A stretch of DNA of 50,967 nt from Xanthomonas arboricola (GCF_003353015.1 NZ_QREM01000007.1:973006-1023972), one strand, 5' to 3'; positions 17,521-27,845 are shown, counted from the stretch's first letter. Notes: generated by a model from the letters alone, not told the origin. Numbers and translations are program-made.

Positions 17521-18888
17521 TCAGCTGTCGCCTGCCACCGTCATGCGGTTGACCAGCACCGAACCGATCTTGACGTGCGAGCGTGGATCGACGTCACTGC
17601 CGACCGCCTCGATGCCGGCGAACATCTCGCGCAGGTTGCCGGCGATGGTCAGCCCGTCGACCGGATAGGCGATCGCGCCGTTCTCGATCCAGAAGCCACC
17701 GGCACCGCGCGAATAATCGCCGGTGACCGGGTTGACGCCATTGCCCATCAACTCGGTGACCAGCAGGCCGCGCTGCATGCCGGAGATCATCGACGCCAGA
17801 TCGCCGGCGTTGGCGGTGACCTGCAGGTTGTGCACGCCGCCGGCATTGGCGGTGGTCTGCAGGCCCAGCTTGCGCGCCGAGTAGCTGCCCAGCACGTAGC
17901 GCTGCAGCACGCCGTCGCTGATCAGCGCCGAGCGCCGCGTCGCCACGCCTTCGCCGTCGAAGGCGGCCGAGCGCAGGCCGCGGCGCAGGTGCGGCAGCTC
18001 TTCGATATTGAACCAATCCGGGAACAGCTTGCTGCCGACACTGTCGAGCAGGAAGCTGGCGCGGCGATACAGCGCGCCGCCGGAGACCGCGCCAAGCAGA
18101 TGGCCGACCAGCGAGCGCGCCACTTCCGGCGCAAACAGCACCGGCAGCTGGCCGGTCGGCAGCGAGCGTGGCTGCAGTCGCGCCAGGGTGCGTTCGGCGG
18201 CGTGGCGGCCGATCGCTTCCGGTGCCTCCAGGTCCTGCCGCGCCAGCGCACTGCTGTACCAGCCATCGCGCTGCATGCCGTCGCCCTGGCCGGCGATCAG
18301 CGCGCAGCTGATCGAATGGTGGGTGCCGCGCTCGCGGCCGACAAAGCCATGCGAGTTGGCATAGACCGACAGGCTGAGCCCGGTGCTGGCCGAGGCGCCA
18401 TCGGAGTTGCTGATCCGCGCATCGGCATCGCGGCCGGCGGTTTCGCAGGCCAGCGCCAGATCCACCGCGGTATCGGCGTCCAGCGCCCAGGGGTGCCAGC
18501 TGTCCAGCTCCGGGAACTCGTGCGCCATCAGCTCCGGGTCGGCCAGGCCGGCAGCGACGTCGTCCTCGGTGTAACGGGCGATCGCGCAGGCCTGGGCAAC
18601 GGTCGATTCCAGGCTGGACTCCTGCAGATCGGCGGTGCTGGCACTGCCCTTGCGCTTGCCGAAGTACACGGTGACCGCGATGCCGCGGTCGCGGGTGGAT
18701 TCCACCGTTTCCACATCGCCCAGGCGCACATTCACGTCCAGGCCGCGCTCTTCGCTGCAGCTCACTTCGGCCTGGGTGGCACCGGCCGCGCGGGCGCGCT
18801 CGAGCAGGCGCTGGGAGATATCGGTCAGCGCATCCAGACGCTGCAGGCTGTCATCGGTGACACGGGTTTCGGAGGAGAGTGCGTTCAA
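17521..18888 (-). CDS. pmbA: Metalloprotease-family protein PmbA (TldE)
   Basis: A 455-residue TldD/PmbA-family protein. With TldD it forms a heterodimeric zinc protease that trims peptides such as microcin B17 precursor and CcdA. PmbA lacks the HExxxH zinc motif, as here. Family segments include the N-terminal RARAAGATQAEV, then RGIAVTVYFGKRKGSAST, and the C-terminal MGNGVNPVTGDYSRGAGGFWIENG. I assign a TTG start at 18888 because AAGGA lies seven bases upstream and family similarity begins directly after. The frame continues upstream only through repeat DNA. It is divergent from yjgA, with the three-copy hairpin repeat between them. Confidence 0.93.
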   Translation of the reverse strand: MNALSSETRVTDDSLQRLDALTDISQRLLERARAAGATQAEVSCSEERGLDVNVRLGDVETVESTRDRGIAVTVYFGKRKGSASTADLQESSLESTVAQACAIARYTEDDVAAGLADPELMAHEFPELDSWHPWALDADTAVDLALACETAGRDADARISNSDGASASTGLSLSVYANSHGFVGRERGTHHSISCALIAGQGDGMQRDGWYSSALARQDLEAPEAIGRHAAERTLARLQPRSLPTGQLPVLFAPEVARSLVGHLLGAVSGGALYRRASFLLDSVGSKLFPDWFNIEELPHLRRGLRSAAFDGEGVATRRSALISDGVLQRYVLGSYSARKLGLQTTANAGGVHNLQVTANAGDLASMISGMQRGLLVTELMGNGVNPVTGDYSRGAGGFWIENGAIAYPVDGLTIAGNLREMFAGIEAVGSDVDPRSHVKIGSVLVNRMTVAGDS

Positions 18889-18898
18889 TGCTTTATCC

Positions 18899-19060
18899 TT
18901 TGGATGCGGATCCGTCCGCGAAAGCCCGGCCATCATGGCCGGACTGTCTGAATTTGGATGCGGATCCTTCCGCAGAACGCTCGGCCCTCCATGGCCGCAG
19001 TGTCTGAATTTGGTGCGGAGTCTTCCGCCGGAGTCCGGCCGTTCACGGCCGGACATTTAA
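18899..19060. repeat. Three imperfect tandem repeats with hairpins
   Basis: Three units start TTTGGATGCGGA or TTTGGTGCGGA at 18899, 18953 and 19009 (periods 54 and 56). Each has a central inverted repeat around GGCC: in unit 1 CCGGCC/GGCCGG with an ATCAT loop; in unit 3 a perfect 9-bp stem GTCCGGCCG/CGGCCGGAC with a TTCA loop. Units 1 and 2 end in GTCTGAA. The array fills the divergent space between pmbA and yjgA. Confidence 0.88.
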
Positions 19061-19087
19061 CTAACCAAGTTTCGGGATGTAGTGGCA

Positions 19088-19669
19088 ATGCGCGGACGCG
19101 ATGAAGAGACCGGTGAATTTCGCGGCGCCAGCCGCAGCCAGCAGCGGCGCGAGGCGCTGGAAATTTTCGACCTGGGCGAAAAGCTGGTGGCGCTCACCCC
19201 GGCGCAGCTGGCCAAGCTGCCGGTGCCCGAGTCGCTGATCCCGCATATCGAGGAGAGCAAGCGCATCACCTCGCATATCGCGCACAAGCGGCAGCTGGCG
19301 TTTCTGGCCAAGCACATGCGCCGCGAGGACGATGAAACGCTGGCCGCGATCCGCGATGCGCTGGATGCCAACAGCGACACCGCGCGCCGCGAGGTGGCCG
19401 CGATCCACCGCGTCGAGCGCTGGCGCGAGCGCCTGCTCGCCGAAGGCGACGTGGCGCTGGCCGAACTGCTGGAAGCCTACCCGGCCGCCGACCGCCAGCA
19501 ATTGCGCCAGCTGGTGCGCAACGCGATCCACGAGCGCGCCAAGAACAAGCCGCCGCGCGCCTACCGCGAGCTGTTCCAGGTATTGCGCGAGTTGTCGCAG
19601 GAGCTGGGAGTGGGGAGTGGGGATTCGGGATTGGAAGACGACGAACCGGTGTCGGAAACCGACGAATAA
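19088..19669 (+). CDS. yjgA: Ribosome-associated protein YjgA/DarP (DUF615)
   Basis: A 193-residue alpha-helical protein of the DUF615 family, which associates with the pre-50S subunit and helps late 50S maturation. The N-terminus [11 protein letters not shown], the segment [16 protein letters not shown] and the motif [20 protein letters not shown] are conserved. [16 protein letters not shown] and [12 protein letters not shown] complete the domain. The ATG at 19088 is preferred over a GTG at 19082. The last 20 or so residues are encoded partly by the intergenic GGGGATTCGGGATT repeat family, so the C-terminus appears to have captured repeat DNA. Usual neighbours tldD and pmbA flank it. Confidence 0.94.
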   Translation: MRGRDEETGEFRGASRSQQRREALEIFDLGEKLVALTPAQLAKLPVPESLIPHIEESKRITSHIAHKRQLAFLAKHMRREDDETLAAIRDALDANSDTARREVAAIHRVERWRERLLAEGDVALAELLEAYPAADRQQLRQLVRNAIHERAKNKPPRAYRELFQVLRELSQELGVGSGDSGLEDDEPVSETDE

Positions 19670-19838
19670 GGCTCCGCCCGATCCATCAAAACCCGCAACA
19701 GCCATCCCGGCTGTTGCCAATCCCAAATCCGGGCTCCCGGATCCCCGCACACACAGCCGATCACCCAAGCGGAACCCACCGCGCCCGGCGCTCCCTGCTG
19801 TTGCGAATCCCGAATCCCGATTCCCAAATCCCCGCATC
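19604..19838. repeat. GGGATT/AATCCC repeat cluster
   Basis: G-rich arms (GGAGTGGGGAGTGGGGATTC and a following GGGATTGG, about 19606-19636, inside yjgA) are followed by two direct AATCCC-type copies in opposite orientation. These begin GTTGCCAATCCC at about 19715 and GTTGCGAATCCC at about 19800, and both run into a CCCGC-like end. Related copies occur near 26200-26341, 35190-35222 and 44704-44729. Confidence 0.82.
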
Positions 19839-21284
19839 TCAGGCCTGCGTTCCGCCAACGGTGATGCCGTCGATCAACAGCGACGGCTGGCCGACGCCGA
19901 CCGGCACGCTCTGCCCGTCCTTGCCGCACACGCCCACGCCTTCGTCCAGCGCCAGGTCGTTGCCGATCATGCGCACCTTCTGCATGGTCTCCGGGCCATT
20001 GCCGATCAGCGTGGCGCCCTTGACCGGCGCGGTGACCTTGCCGTCTTCGATCAGGTAGGCCTCGGTGGCCGAGAACACGTACTTGCCGCTGGTGATGTCG
20101 ACCTGGCCGCCGCCGAAGTTGACCGCGTAGATGCCCTTCTTGACCGAGCGGATCATTTCCTGCGGATCGTGCGCGCCGGCACGCATGTAGGTGTTGGTCA
20201 TGCGTGGCATGGTCAGGTGCGCGAACGATTCGCGACGGCCGTTGCCGGTCGGCGCCACGCCCATCAGGCGCGCGTTGTGGCTGTCCTGCATGTAGCCGAC
20301 CAGCACGCCATCCTCGATCAGCGTGGTGCACTGGGTCGGAGTGCCCTCGTCGTCGATGTTGAGCGAGCCGCGCCGGCCATCCAGGGTGCCGTCATCGACG
20401 ATGGTCACGCCCGGCGAGGCCACGCGCTCGCCGATGCGGCCGGCGTAGACGCTGGTGCCCTTGCGATTGAAATCGCCTTCCAGGCCATGTCCGACCGCCT
20501 CGTGCAGCAGCACGCCGGGCCAGCCCGGGCCGAGCACCACCTGCATCACGCCGGCCGGTGCGGGAATCGCCTCCAGATTGACCAGCGCCTGACGCAGGGC
20601 CTCACGCGCGAAGCCTTCCGGGCGGCCGTCGGCGAACAGCTCGGCATAGCCGTAACGGCCGCCGCCACCGGAATAGCCGGATTCGCGCCGCCCGCCGTGT
20701 TCGACGATCACCTGCACGTTCATGCGCACCAGCGGGCGCACATCGGCGGCCAGCACGCCGTCGCTGCGTGCGATCAATACCGTATCCACACCGCCGGACA
20801 GGCTCACCATCACCTGCCTGACGCGCGGATCGGCGGCGCGCACGTACTGGTCGATACGGCGCAGCAACTCGACCTTGGTCGCGCTGTCCATATCGTCGAT
20901 CGGGTCGGTGGCCGGGTACAGCGCGCGGCCGCCGCCGCGCACCAGCGAGCGGGTGGACTGTGCGCTGCCGTCGCGCGAGATCGCGCGCGCGGACTGCGCC
21001 GCTTCCAGCAGCGCCTCGCGCTGGATGTCGTCGGAATAGGCGAAGCCGGTCTTCTCGCCGGCAATCGCACGCACGCCCACGCCTTGTTCGATGGAGTGCG
21101 CACCGTCCTTGACGATGCCGTCTTCCACGCTCCAGCTCTCGCGCCGCGAATGCTGGAAGTACAGGTCGCCGAAGTCGATGCCCGGACCCAACAGGGCGCC
21201 GAAGGTGCGGTCGAGGTGGCCGGTGTCCAGGCCGGAAGGAAGCAGCAGCCGGGTTTCGGCCAGAGTGAGAGCGTTATCGGTCAT
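19839..21284 (-). CDS. tldD: Metalloprotease TldD
   Basis: A 481-residue catalytic partner of PmbA in the TldD/TldE zinc protease. The zinc motif [11 protein letters not shown] gives His261 and His266, and the late [10 protein letters not shown] supplies the expected third-ligand cysteine. Other family blocks are [39 protein letters not shown] and [20 protein letters not shown] (last as a guide; the key features are GGGQVD and the GKYVFSA strand). The ATG at 21284 starts [10 protein letters not shown]. On the minus strand it follows yhdP, as in other Proteobacteria, but a plus-strand DUF6065 gene lies between. Confidence 0.96.
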   Translation of the reverse strand: MTDNALTLAETRLLLPSGLDTGHLDRTFGALLGPGIDFGDLYFQHSRRESWSVEDGIVKDGAHSIEQGVGVRAIAGEKTGFAYSDDIQREALLEAAQSARAISRDGSAQSTRSLVRGGGRALYPATDPIDDMDSATKVELLRRIDQYVRAADPRVRQVMVSLSGGVDTVLIARSDGVLAADVRPLVRMNVQVIVEHGGRRESGYSGGGGRYGYAELFADGRPEGFAREALRQALVNLEAIPAPAGVMQVVLGPGWPGVLLHEAVGHGLEGDFNRKGTSVYAGRIGERVASPGVTIVDDGTLDGRRGSLNIDDEGTPTQCTTLIEDGVLVGYMQDSHNARLMGVAPTGNGRRESFAHLTMPRMTNTYMRAGAHDPQEMIRSVKKGIYAVNFGGGQVDITSGKYVFSATEAYLIEDGKVTAPVKGATLIGNGPETMQKVRMIGNDLALDEGVGVCGKDGQSVPVGVGQPSLLIDGITVGGTQA

Positions 21285-21383
21285 GCAGTCAGGATGGGGC
21301 CCGCGCGCCGGGGAGACAAGTCGTCCGGCTGAACATGCCGCACCGCTATCATCGCGGGCCCATCGCCACGCCGACGCCCGCGC

Positions 21384-22139
21384 ATGAAGCTCATTGCCCA
21401 CGTCCTGGATGGCCATACGCTGGACATCCGCCCCGCCCCGCACGAGCGCGACTGGATGGACGCCACCGACCAGCGCTATGCCTACCGCTGCCTGCCGCTG
21501 GCGATCGCCAATGCGCATGGCTGGGAGCTGCTGTGCCAGGCCGGATTCGAGGCCAGCTGGGACGGCCGCGACGGCCTGGACGCGCTCCGGATCAGTGCCG
21601 ACGCCGGCGCCGCGGCACCGGCGATCAGCCATTTCGGCTACGGCGTGCTGACCTTCCACGTGCCCTGCCTGTTCCGTACCGATACCGGCGTGGATCTGTT
21701 CGTCACCGGGCCGTTGAACCGGCCCAAGGACGGCATCGGCGCGCTGAGCGGGCTGGTCGAAACCGACTGGAGCCCGTCCACCTTCACCATGAACTGGAAG
21801 TTCACCCGGCCCGGGCGGGTGCGCTTCGCGGCCGGCGAGCCGTTCTGCCACCTGTTCCCGCTGCCGCGGCAGCTGATCGAGCAGGTGCAGCCGCAGTGGA
21901 AGCCCTTGTCCGAGGCGCCGCACCTGGCGCAGCAGCATGCCGACTGGACCCGGAGCCGCACGCGGTTTCTGGAGGAGCTGCCGGATGCGCAATCGGCCGC
22001 GGCGCGCGAGAAATGGCAGCGCGGCTACTTCCGCGGTGTCGCCGGCGCCGATCAGGCGCCGGTGCAGGGCCACCGTTCGCGCCTGCGCCTGCCGATGTTC
22101 GCGCGCGCCGGGCGCGACGGCGACAGTCCGGTCGACTGA
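21384..22139 (+). CDS. DUF6065 family protein
   Basis: A 251-residue soluble protein resembling the DUF6065 family. Characteristic segments are the aromatic N-terminus [18 protein letters not shown], the central [19 protein letters not shown] and [19 protein letters not shown], followed by [16 protein letters not shown]. No catalytic motif or signal peptide is evident and function is unknown. The ATG at 21384 is the first of the conserved region. The gene is plus-strand between the minus-strand yhdP and tldD, where many gammaproteobacteria carry a nitrilase-family gene, so it looks like an insertion into a conserved cluster. The assignment rests on remembered family consensus. Confidence 0.8.
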   Translation: MKLIAHVLDGHTLDIRPAPHERDWMDATDQRYAYRCLPLAIANAHGWELLCQAGFEASWDGRDGLDALRISADAGAAAPAISHFGYGVLTFHVPCLFRTDTGVDLFVTGPLNRPKDGIGALSGLVETDWSPSTFTMNWKFTRPGRVRFAAGEPFCHLFPLPRQLIEQVQPQWKPLSEAPHLAQQHADWTRSRTRFLEELPDAQSAAAREKWQRGYFRGVAGADQAPVQGHRSRLRLPMFARAGRDGDSPVD

Positions 22140-22265
22140 GTGCATCGCCATCTCGGCGCGCGGGCCTCGCCCGCTGGCGCGCGTACCGGCCTGGATCGAC
22201 TTGCCGCAGGCTTGAGAGTCCGAACACTCAACAGCCCCACGCGCCGGCGCACCCGCAACTGAGCG

Positions 22266-25200
22266 TCAGCGGGGCGACCGGCCTGGGGTCGTCGCTGGAG
22301 CCGCCGTCGGCGCGCCGGGTGCGGGCGGCTTGCCCGGCGCGCGCTCGCGTACCTCGCGCTCCACCACATCCACCTGCGGATCCTTCCACGGACCGGTGAC
22401 GTGATAGGTCTTGGCGCCGATCGCGCCCAGCGGTTTGCCGAGCACCGCATTGGCAGCCGCGCCCACCGCCGCACCGACCGGGCCACCGGCCACCGCGCCC
22501 ACCACGGTGAGCAGGTTGCCGGCCTTGGGGTTCACGTCCACGGTCTGGTCGAAGGTCTGCGCGCGCAGGTCGGTCTGCCCACGGATGGCGATGTCGGCGG
22601 CCGGGCCTTCGATGCGGATCGCATCGGTGCGCGCGAAGCCTTCGCCGAAGCGCACCTGGCCGTCCAGCTTGTTGAAGGCCAGCCCCTTGGAGAAGAAATC
22701 GCGGAAGTCGAACATCAGCCGGCGGGGCAGCTGCGCCACGCTGAGCAGGCCGAGCACGCGGCCGGCGCCGGGTTCCACTTCCAGCAGCTGGCCGTTGCGC
22801 ACCTCGATCTTGAGGTCGCCATCCAGCGAACCGAGCGCAAATCCGGTCGGCGAGCCCTGCCAGCCGGCATTGAGCTCCAGCTGGCCTTCGCCGCCGCGCA
22901 GCTGGCCGCCCAGGGTGAGGTTCTGCAGCAGGTTGCCGAGATTGCGGCTGTCCACCCGCGCCGACAGCCGGGTGCTGGCGGAATCGCCCTTGCCGCGCCA
23001 GGCGCCGGTCAGGCCGATGTTCTGGTCGTTGGAGCGCAGTTGCAGCTGGTCCACCTGCATGCCGTCGGTCAGCCGGCTGCTGCGCAGGGTGGCCGCGCCC
23101 AGGGTCATCTTGCCGACCTGCAGGTCGTCGATATCCAGCGACAGGGGCGGGATCGAGACCGGGTCGAACTCGGCCACCGCGCGGCGTGCCGGCTCCGGCA
23201 AGGCACCGGCCAGCGGATCGCCTGGTTCGGGCGCGGCCGGTTCGGGCGGCGCGGCCACCGGCTGCCAGTGCACCGTGCTCAGCCTGCCCTGCACGGCGGC
23301 GCCATCGGCATTGGGCACGCTGAGCTGGCCGGCCAGCGACGGGCCGTCCAGGGTCACCGCCACCGCATCGCGGGTCGGCCGCAGGCGCAGGCGCGTCTGC
23401 GGAAACACGCCGCCGATCATCAGCAACCGGTCGGCCTGCACATCCACCTGCTGCAGCGGCACCGCGTCCTTCTTCGGCGTTGCCGGCTGGCCCGGCAGCG
23501 GCGGCAGGTCCGGCGCGCTGCTGCCGCGCGCCAGGCTGATCCAGTCGATCGCATCCAGCGAGGCGGTACGGCCGGTGACCACCAGGCCGTTGGCCGGCGG
23601 ACGCTCGGTGACCGTGTCGGTGCCCATCACCACGCGCACGCCGGTCTGGTCGCCCTGGCTGCTGGCCTTGAGCGCGACCAGCTTGCCGAAGGCCACGTCG
23701 ATGTCGCCGTCGCCCACCGGCAAGGCCACCTTGACCTGCGTCTCCAGCGGTTGCGTGGCCGCCTTGTCCAGCGGCGCAGGCAGGTCCAGGGTGGTGCCGA
23801 CCAGTGCCGAGCGCAGCGTCAGCAGCGCCTGCGGGTCTGCCTGCCCGGGGGTCGGCAGCGGTACGTCCACGCCCACCTGCCAGGGGGCGCTGCCATGCAC
23901 GTAGGGACGCAGCCATTCCATCTGCGGCGCGCGATCGAACAGCTCTTTCGCGTCCAGGGTGGCGCCCAAGCGCGCCTCGAATGCCTGCGCCGGGTCCTGC
24001 ACGAAGCCACCGGCACGCAAGGACAACTCGCCGCTGCGGCCCTGGTGCTGCACGCTCAGGCGCTCGGCGGCAAAGCCGGTGTCGCGGTACTCGGCCCGCC
24101 CGCTGACCTGGTCGAAGGCCAGGTTCCAGCGCGCATCGGCCAGCCTGGCGCCCTGCAGCGCGACCGTGCCTTGCAGATGGCCACCCACGCCATTGCTGCG
24201 CAGCGGGCGCAGCAGATCGAAGCTCACCGCTGCCGGACCGGACACCGTGAGATTGCGCAAGGTGTCGCCGTAGCGCTGTTCCAGCGGGCTCTTGCGCAGC
24301 ATCCCGAGCAATTGCGCAGCGTCGGCCTGGGTGGAAGCGCGCACATACAGCTCGGAGGTGGCAAAGCTCGGAATACCGGCCTCCAGCGACGCGATCGGCG
24401 TACCGGCCAGCGCGCCCCTGCCCTGCAGGGAAAATCCGTTGCCGAGGAAGCGCAGGTCGGCCTGTACCTGCTCCATCGCCGGCCAGTCCGGATTGAACGG
24501 GATCACGCCGTCGCGGATCTGCCCGAACGCTTCGAACCGGCCATCGTTGTTGTCGAACGGCCAGTCGTCCAGATCGCCGCTGACCAGGCCGGTGCCGCCG
24601 GTGATCACGCCACCGGCCACCGCCGTGTCCAGCCAGTCGATGGCCGCCTTGCTCATCTTGGAGCGGATCCAGAACTTGCGTGCCACCGGCAGGGCGACAT
24701 CGTCCAGCTGCGTGGCCAGCTGGATGCGCGGGCGGCTGCCATCGTTCTGGAACCACAGCCCGCCGCGCACGTTGGCGCCATAGTCCTCGGCCTGCACGCG
24801 CAACGCCGGCGTGGCGACCTGCCAGCCGGCACCGTCGCGCCAGCCCACGATGCTGCCGGCCAGCCGCAGCTCGTGCACCACGCCGAACCCGGTCGGCCAG
24901 TCGAAGCGCAGCGTGGCATCGGGCGCGGGGTCGAGCGCGATCGCCTGTGCGTCGCCATCGATCCGCCCACGCAGGCCGCTGATGCCGGGCGCATTGCCCA
25001 CCGGCAGGAAACCCAGCTCCTCGATCCGCCCCTGCGCCCGCACCGCGCCGCCCTGCTCGCCTGCAATCTGCAGATCGGCCAGGCGCACCTGCGGTCGGGA
25101 CAGGCTCAGCCAGCGCCGCAAGCCAGGCGAGAGTTGCTCGCTCAATGCCGCGGCCGCGATCAGGCCGGAAACATCGAGGTGCTTGCCGACCACTGCATAC

Positions 25201-26195
25201 CGCCGTCCGCCGGCAATGCCCAGCCCGTCGAGCCGCTGCAGCCTGGTCGCCGGACCCAGCCGCAGCAGCGGCGCATCCAGCCGCCAACCGCCGTCGGTGC
25301 TCTGCCAGCGCGCGCGCGCCTGCAGCCGCTCCCATAGCAGCGTGCGGCGTGCGGTCTCCCCGGGCAACGCCGCGCCGGACAGTCGCAGCTGTCGCAGGTC
25401 CGCATTCACGGTGACCGCGCTGATGCGGCGCGCGCGCAGCTGCGCCCAGGCCTGCAGGCGTCCGCCGCCGCCGTCCACGCGCAGGCCGCCGAACTGCAGC
25501 AACGCCGCCCAGGCGGCCAGGTCGGCCGGGTCGGCTTGCGCATACGCGCTGCCGTCGCCGCTGTCGCGGTCGAACGCGATCACCGTGGTCAGCGGTGCGC
25601 GCTGCAGGTCGATCCAGGCGTGGCTGCCGACGTTCACGGTCGAGCCGCTGACGCGCAGGCGCAGGTCGATGCGCGGCAGCGTGGTGTCCACCCCGATCGA
25701 CGGCGCCGCCACCCGCAGGCGCGCCTCGGCGACCTGGATCTCGCCGAGACGGCGCAGCGCTTCCAACGGGTCCGAATGCCGCCTGGCCGGCAAGCCCTGC
25801 ACCGACCACGCACCATCGTCGCCACGTTGCAGCGTCAGCGCCAGGCCACGCAGGCGCACCTCGGTCAGCGAGTGTCCGGGCAACAGGCCGGCGTACATCG
25901 CCAGCAGGATTTCGGCCTGGCCCACGCGCACTTCGCCATGCGGGCCGATCCGCAGGCCATCCAGCCGCAACAGCGGGCCGCGCCGGGTCCATTCGGTCTG
26001 CAGGCGATCAAATGCGATCGGTTGGCCGGCGCGCTGGCTCAGCCACGCGGCGATCTGCTGCGGCCGCTGCTCGGCCAACGGCAACGCCTGGCTGGCCACA
26101 CCCACCAGCAAGGCGATCGCCACCAGCGCAAGCGCAGTGGCGGTGATCGCATAGCGGCGAAACAGACGGAGACGGCGGCGCAGCGGGGTGGGCAT
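22266..26195 (-). CDS. yhdP: AsmA-like envelope protein YhdP (TIGR02099 family)
   Basis: A 1309-residue membrane-anchored periplasmic protein; family members form long beta-groove bridges implicated in phospholipid transport to the outer membrane. One N-terminal helix (about 16-38, YAITATALALVAIALLVGVA) anchors a long beta-rich region. Recognisable blocks include LSPGLRRWLSLSRPQVRLADL and the DUF3971 region around FWIRSKMSKAAIDWLDTAVAGG. Late blocks are GRVLGLLSVAQLPRRLMFDFRDFF and the AsmA-like end ADIAIRGQTDLRAQTFDQ. E. coli YhdP is about 1266 residues, so the length fits. The ATG at 26195 was chosen because upstream in-frame sequence is translated GGGATT repeat. rng is immediately upstream, as expected. 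Confidence 0.93.
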   Translation of the reverse strand: MPTPLRRRLRLFRRYAITATALALVAIALLVGVASQALPLAEQRPQQIAAWLSQRAGQPIAFDRLQTEWTRRGPLLRLDGLRIGPHGEVRVGQAEILLAMYAGLLPGHSLTEVRLRGLALTLQRGDDGAWSVQGLPARRHSDPLEALRRLGEIQVAEARLRVAAPSIGVDTTLPRIDLRLRVSGSTVNVGSHAWIDLQRAPLTTVIAFDRDSGDGSAYAQADPADLAAWAALLQFGGLRVDGGGGRLQAWAQLRARRISAVTVNADLRQLRLSGAALPGETARRTLLWERLQARARWQSTDGGWRLDAPLLRLGPATRLQRLDGLGIAGGRRYAVVGKHLDVSGLIAAAALSEQLSPGLRRWLSLSRPQVRLADLQIAGEQGGAVRAQGRIEELGFLPVGNAPGISGLRGRIDGDAQAIALDPAPDATLRFDWPTGFGVVHELRLAGSIVGWRDGAGWQVATPALRVQAEDYGANVRGGLWFQNDGSRPRIQLATQLDDVALPVARKFWIRSKMSKAAIDWLDTAVAGGVITGGTGLVSGDLDDWPFDNNDGRFEAFGQIRDGVIPFNPDWPAMEQVQADLRFLGNGFSLQGRGALAGTPIASLEAGIPSFATSELYVRASTQADAAQLLGMLRKSPLEQRYGDTLRNLTVSGPAAVSFDLLRPLRSNGVGGHLQGTVALQGARLADARWNLAFDQVSGRAEYRDTGFAAERLSVQHQGRSGELSLRAGGFVQDPAQAFEARLGATLDAKELFDRAPQMEWLRPYVHGSAPWQVGVDVPLPTPGQADPQALLTLRSALVGTTLDLPAPLDKAATQPLETQVKVALPVGDGDIDVAFGKLVALKASSQGDQTGVRVVMGTDTVTERPPANGLVVTGRTASLDAIDWISLARGSSAPDLPPLPGQPATPKKDAVPLQQVDVQADRLLMIGGVFPQTRLRLRPTRDAVAVTLDGPSLAGQLSVPNADGAAVQGRLSTVHWQPVAAPPEPAAPEPGDPLAGALPEPARRAVAEFDPVSIPPLSLDIDDLQVGKMTLGAATLRSSRLTDGMQVDQLQLRSNDQNIGLTGAWRGKGDSASTRLSARVDSRNLGNLLQNLTLGGQLRGGEGQLELNAGWQGSPTGFALGSLDGDLKIEVRNGQLLEVEPGAGRVLGLLSVAQLPRRLMFDFRDFFSKGLAFNKLDGQVRFGEGFARTDAIRIEGPAADIAIRGQTDLRAQTFDQTVDVNPKAGNLLTVVGAVAGGPVGAAVGAAANAVLGKPLGAIGAKTYHVTGPWKDPQVDVVEREVRERAPGKPPAPGAPTAAPATTPGRSPR

Positions 26196-26196
26196 C

Positions 26197-26341
26197 AGGG
26201 GCGGGGATTGGGGATTGGAGATTGGAGATTGGGGATTGGTCAAAGCAAAGCCGCGCACGGTGCCGTCAAGCGCCATTATCGGAGCAAGCCACGCTACCAG
26301 AGCCGGCTTTGACCAATCCCGAATCCCGACTCCCCAATCCT
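26197..26341. repeat. Inverted pair of GGGATTGG repeats between rng and yhdP
   Basis: A tandem GGGGATTGG/GGAGATTGG tract (about 26202-26240) and an oppositely oriented CCAATCCCGAATCCC tract (about 26311-26341) face each other across about 70 bases. They form arms of a possible long stem covering the whole rng-yhdP spacer. This is the same family as the cluster near 19604-19838. Confidence 0.8.
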
Positions 26342-26345
26342 GGCC

Positions 26346-27845
26346 TCACAGCAGCACCACATCGAACTGCTCCTGCAGATACTGGTCGTCGGACTGGAAG
26401 CGGATGCTCTTGCCGAGGAATTCCTCCAGCTCGGCCACCGCGGCCGACTCTTCGTCGGTGATGCGGGCGACGACTTTCGACGAGGCGATCACCAGCAACC
26501 GCGCGGCATCGAACTGGCGCACCGCGCGGGTGATCTCGCGGAAGATCTCGTAGGTCACCGTCTCGGCGGTCTTGATGGTGCCGCGCCCGCTGCACTGGCC
26601 GCAGGTTTCCGACAGCTGCCGTTCCAGGCTCTCGACGGTGCGCTTGCGGGTCATCTCGACCAGGCCCAGCGGCGAGAATTCGTACACGGTGGTCTTGGCA
26701 TGGTCGCGCGCCAGCGCCTTTTCCAGCGTGCGCAGCACCTGGCGGCGATGCTCGGCATCGTCCATGTCGATGAAGTCGATGATGATGATCCCGCCCAGGT
26801 TGCGCAGCCGCAGCTGGCGCGCCACCGCCTGCGCGGCTTCCAGGTTGGTGCGGAACACGGTTTCCTCGAGATTGCGCTGGCCGACGAACGAACCGGTGTT
26901 GACGTCGATGGTGGTCATCGCTTCGGTCTGGTCGATCACCAGGTAGCCGCCGGACTTGAGCGGCACCTGCTTGTTCAACGCGCGCCCGATCTCGTCCTCG
27001 ACCCCGTACAGGTCGAAGATCGGCCGGTCGCCGGTGTACAGCTCCAGCCGCTCGGCCAGCACCGGCATGTACTTGGCCACGAAGGCCTGCAGCTGCACGA
27101 AGGTCTCGTTGGAGTCGACCTTGACCTTTTCCACGTCGCGGCGGATCAGGTCGCGCACCGCACGCAGCGGCAGGCTCAGGTCTTCGTAGATGATGCTGCA
27201 CGGCGGCGCTTCGCGGCCACGCCGCTCGACCACGTTCCACACCCGCGACAGGTAGGCGATGTCCTCGGCCAGCGCCTCGGCCGGCTGCCCTTCGGCATTG
27301 GTGCGGATGATGTAGCCGAAGCCGCCGTGCTGGGCCGAAACCTCGCTGACGATGGTCTTCAGGCGCAGCCGCTCGGCCTCGTCCTCGATCCGCGCCGACA
27401 CTCCGACGATCTTGGATTGCGGCAGCAGCACCAGGTAGCGCGAGGGGATGCTGATCTGGGTGGTCAGCCGCGCGCCCTTGGTGCCGATCGGGTCCTTGAC
27501 CACCTGCACCACGATGTCCTGACCGTCGCGCAGCAGCTCCACGATCGGCACCGACGCCGCCGGCGGCGGCGGGATCGGGGTCTCCTCGGTATCGACCACG
27601 CTGGCCGGCGCCGGCGCCGGGCGCACCACGTCGTTGGCGTGCAGGAACGCCGCGCGCTCCAGACCCAGCTCGACGAAGGCCGCCTGCATGCCCGGCATCA
27701 CCCGCTGCACCTTGCCCTTGTAGATGTTGCCGACCACGCCCCGGCGCCAGCCGCGCTCGATATGCAGCTCCTGCAGCATGCCGTTCTCGATCACCGCCAC
27801 GCGGGTCTCGCGCGGGGTGACGTTGACCAGGATCTCTTCCGACAT
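26346..27845 (-). CDS. rng: Ribonuclease G
   Basis: A 499-residue RNase E/G-family endoribonuclease that processes 16S rRNA 5' ends and decays some mRNAs. The N-terminal S1-like domain begins VGNIYKGKVQRVMPGMQAAF and is split by a Pro-rich insert (about residues 78-100). The catalytic DNase I-like part has DQTEAMTTIDVNTG and NLGGIIIIDFIDM, which carry the Mg-binding aspartates. The zinc-link motif CGQCSGRGT follows. There is no long C-terminal scaffold, so it is RNase G rather than RNase E. The ATG at 27845 overlaps the maf stop by one base, indicating coupling. Confidence 0.96.
   Translation of the reverse strand: MSEEILVNVTPRETRVAVIENGMLQELHIERGWRRGVVGNIYKGKVQRVMPGMQAAFVELGLERAAFLHANDVVRPAPAPASVVDTEETPIPPPPAASVPIVELLRDGQDIVVQVVKDPIGTKGARLTTQISIPSRYLVLLPQSKIVGVSARIEDEAERLRLKTIVSEVSAQHGGFGYIIRTNAEGQPAEALAEDIAYLSRVWNVVERRGREAPPCSIIYEDLSLPLRAVRDLIRRDVEKVKVDSNETFVQLQAFVAKYMPVLAERLELYTGDRPIFDLYGVEDEIGRALNKQVPLKSGGYLVIDQTEAMTTIDVNTGSFVGQRNLEETVFRTNLEAAQAVARQLRLRNLGGIIIIDFIDMDDAEHRRQVLRTLEKALARDHAKTTVYEFSPLGLVEMTRKRTVESLERQLSETCGQCSGRGTIKTAETVTYEIFREITRAVRQFDAARLLVIASSKVVARITDEESAAVAELEEFLGKSIRFQSDDQYLQEQFDVVLL

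Noticed and set aside
22228..25992. A 1254-residue same-strand frame overlapping yhdP
   Set aside because: It is an Ala/Gly/Arg-rich frame-shadow of yhdP. The frame with AsmA/DUF3971 motifs is the coding one.
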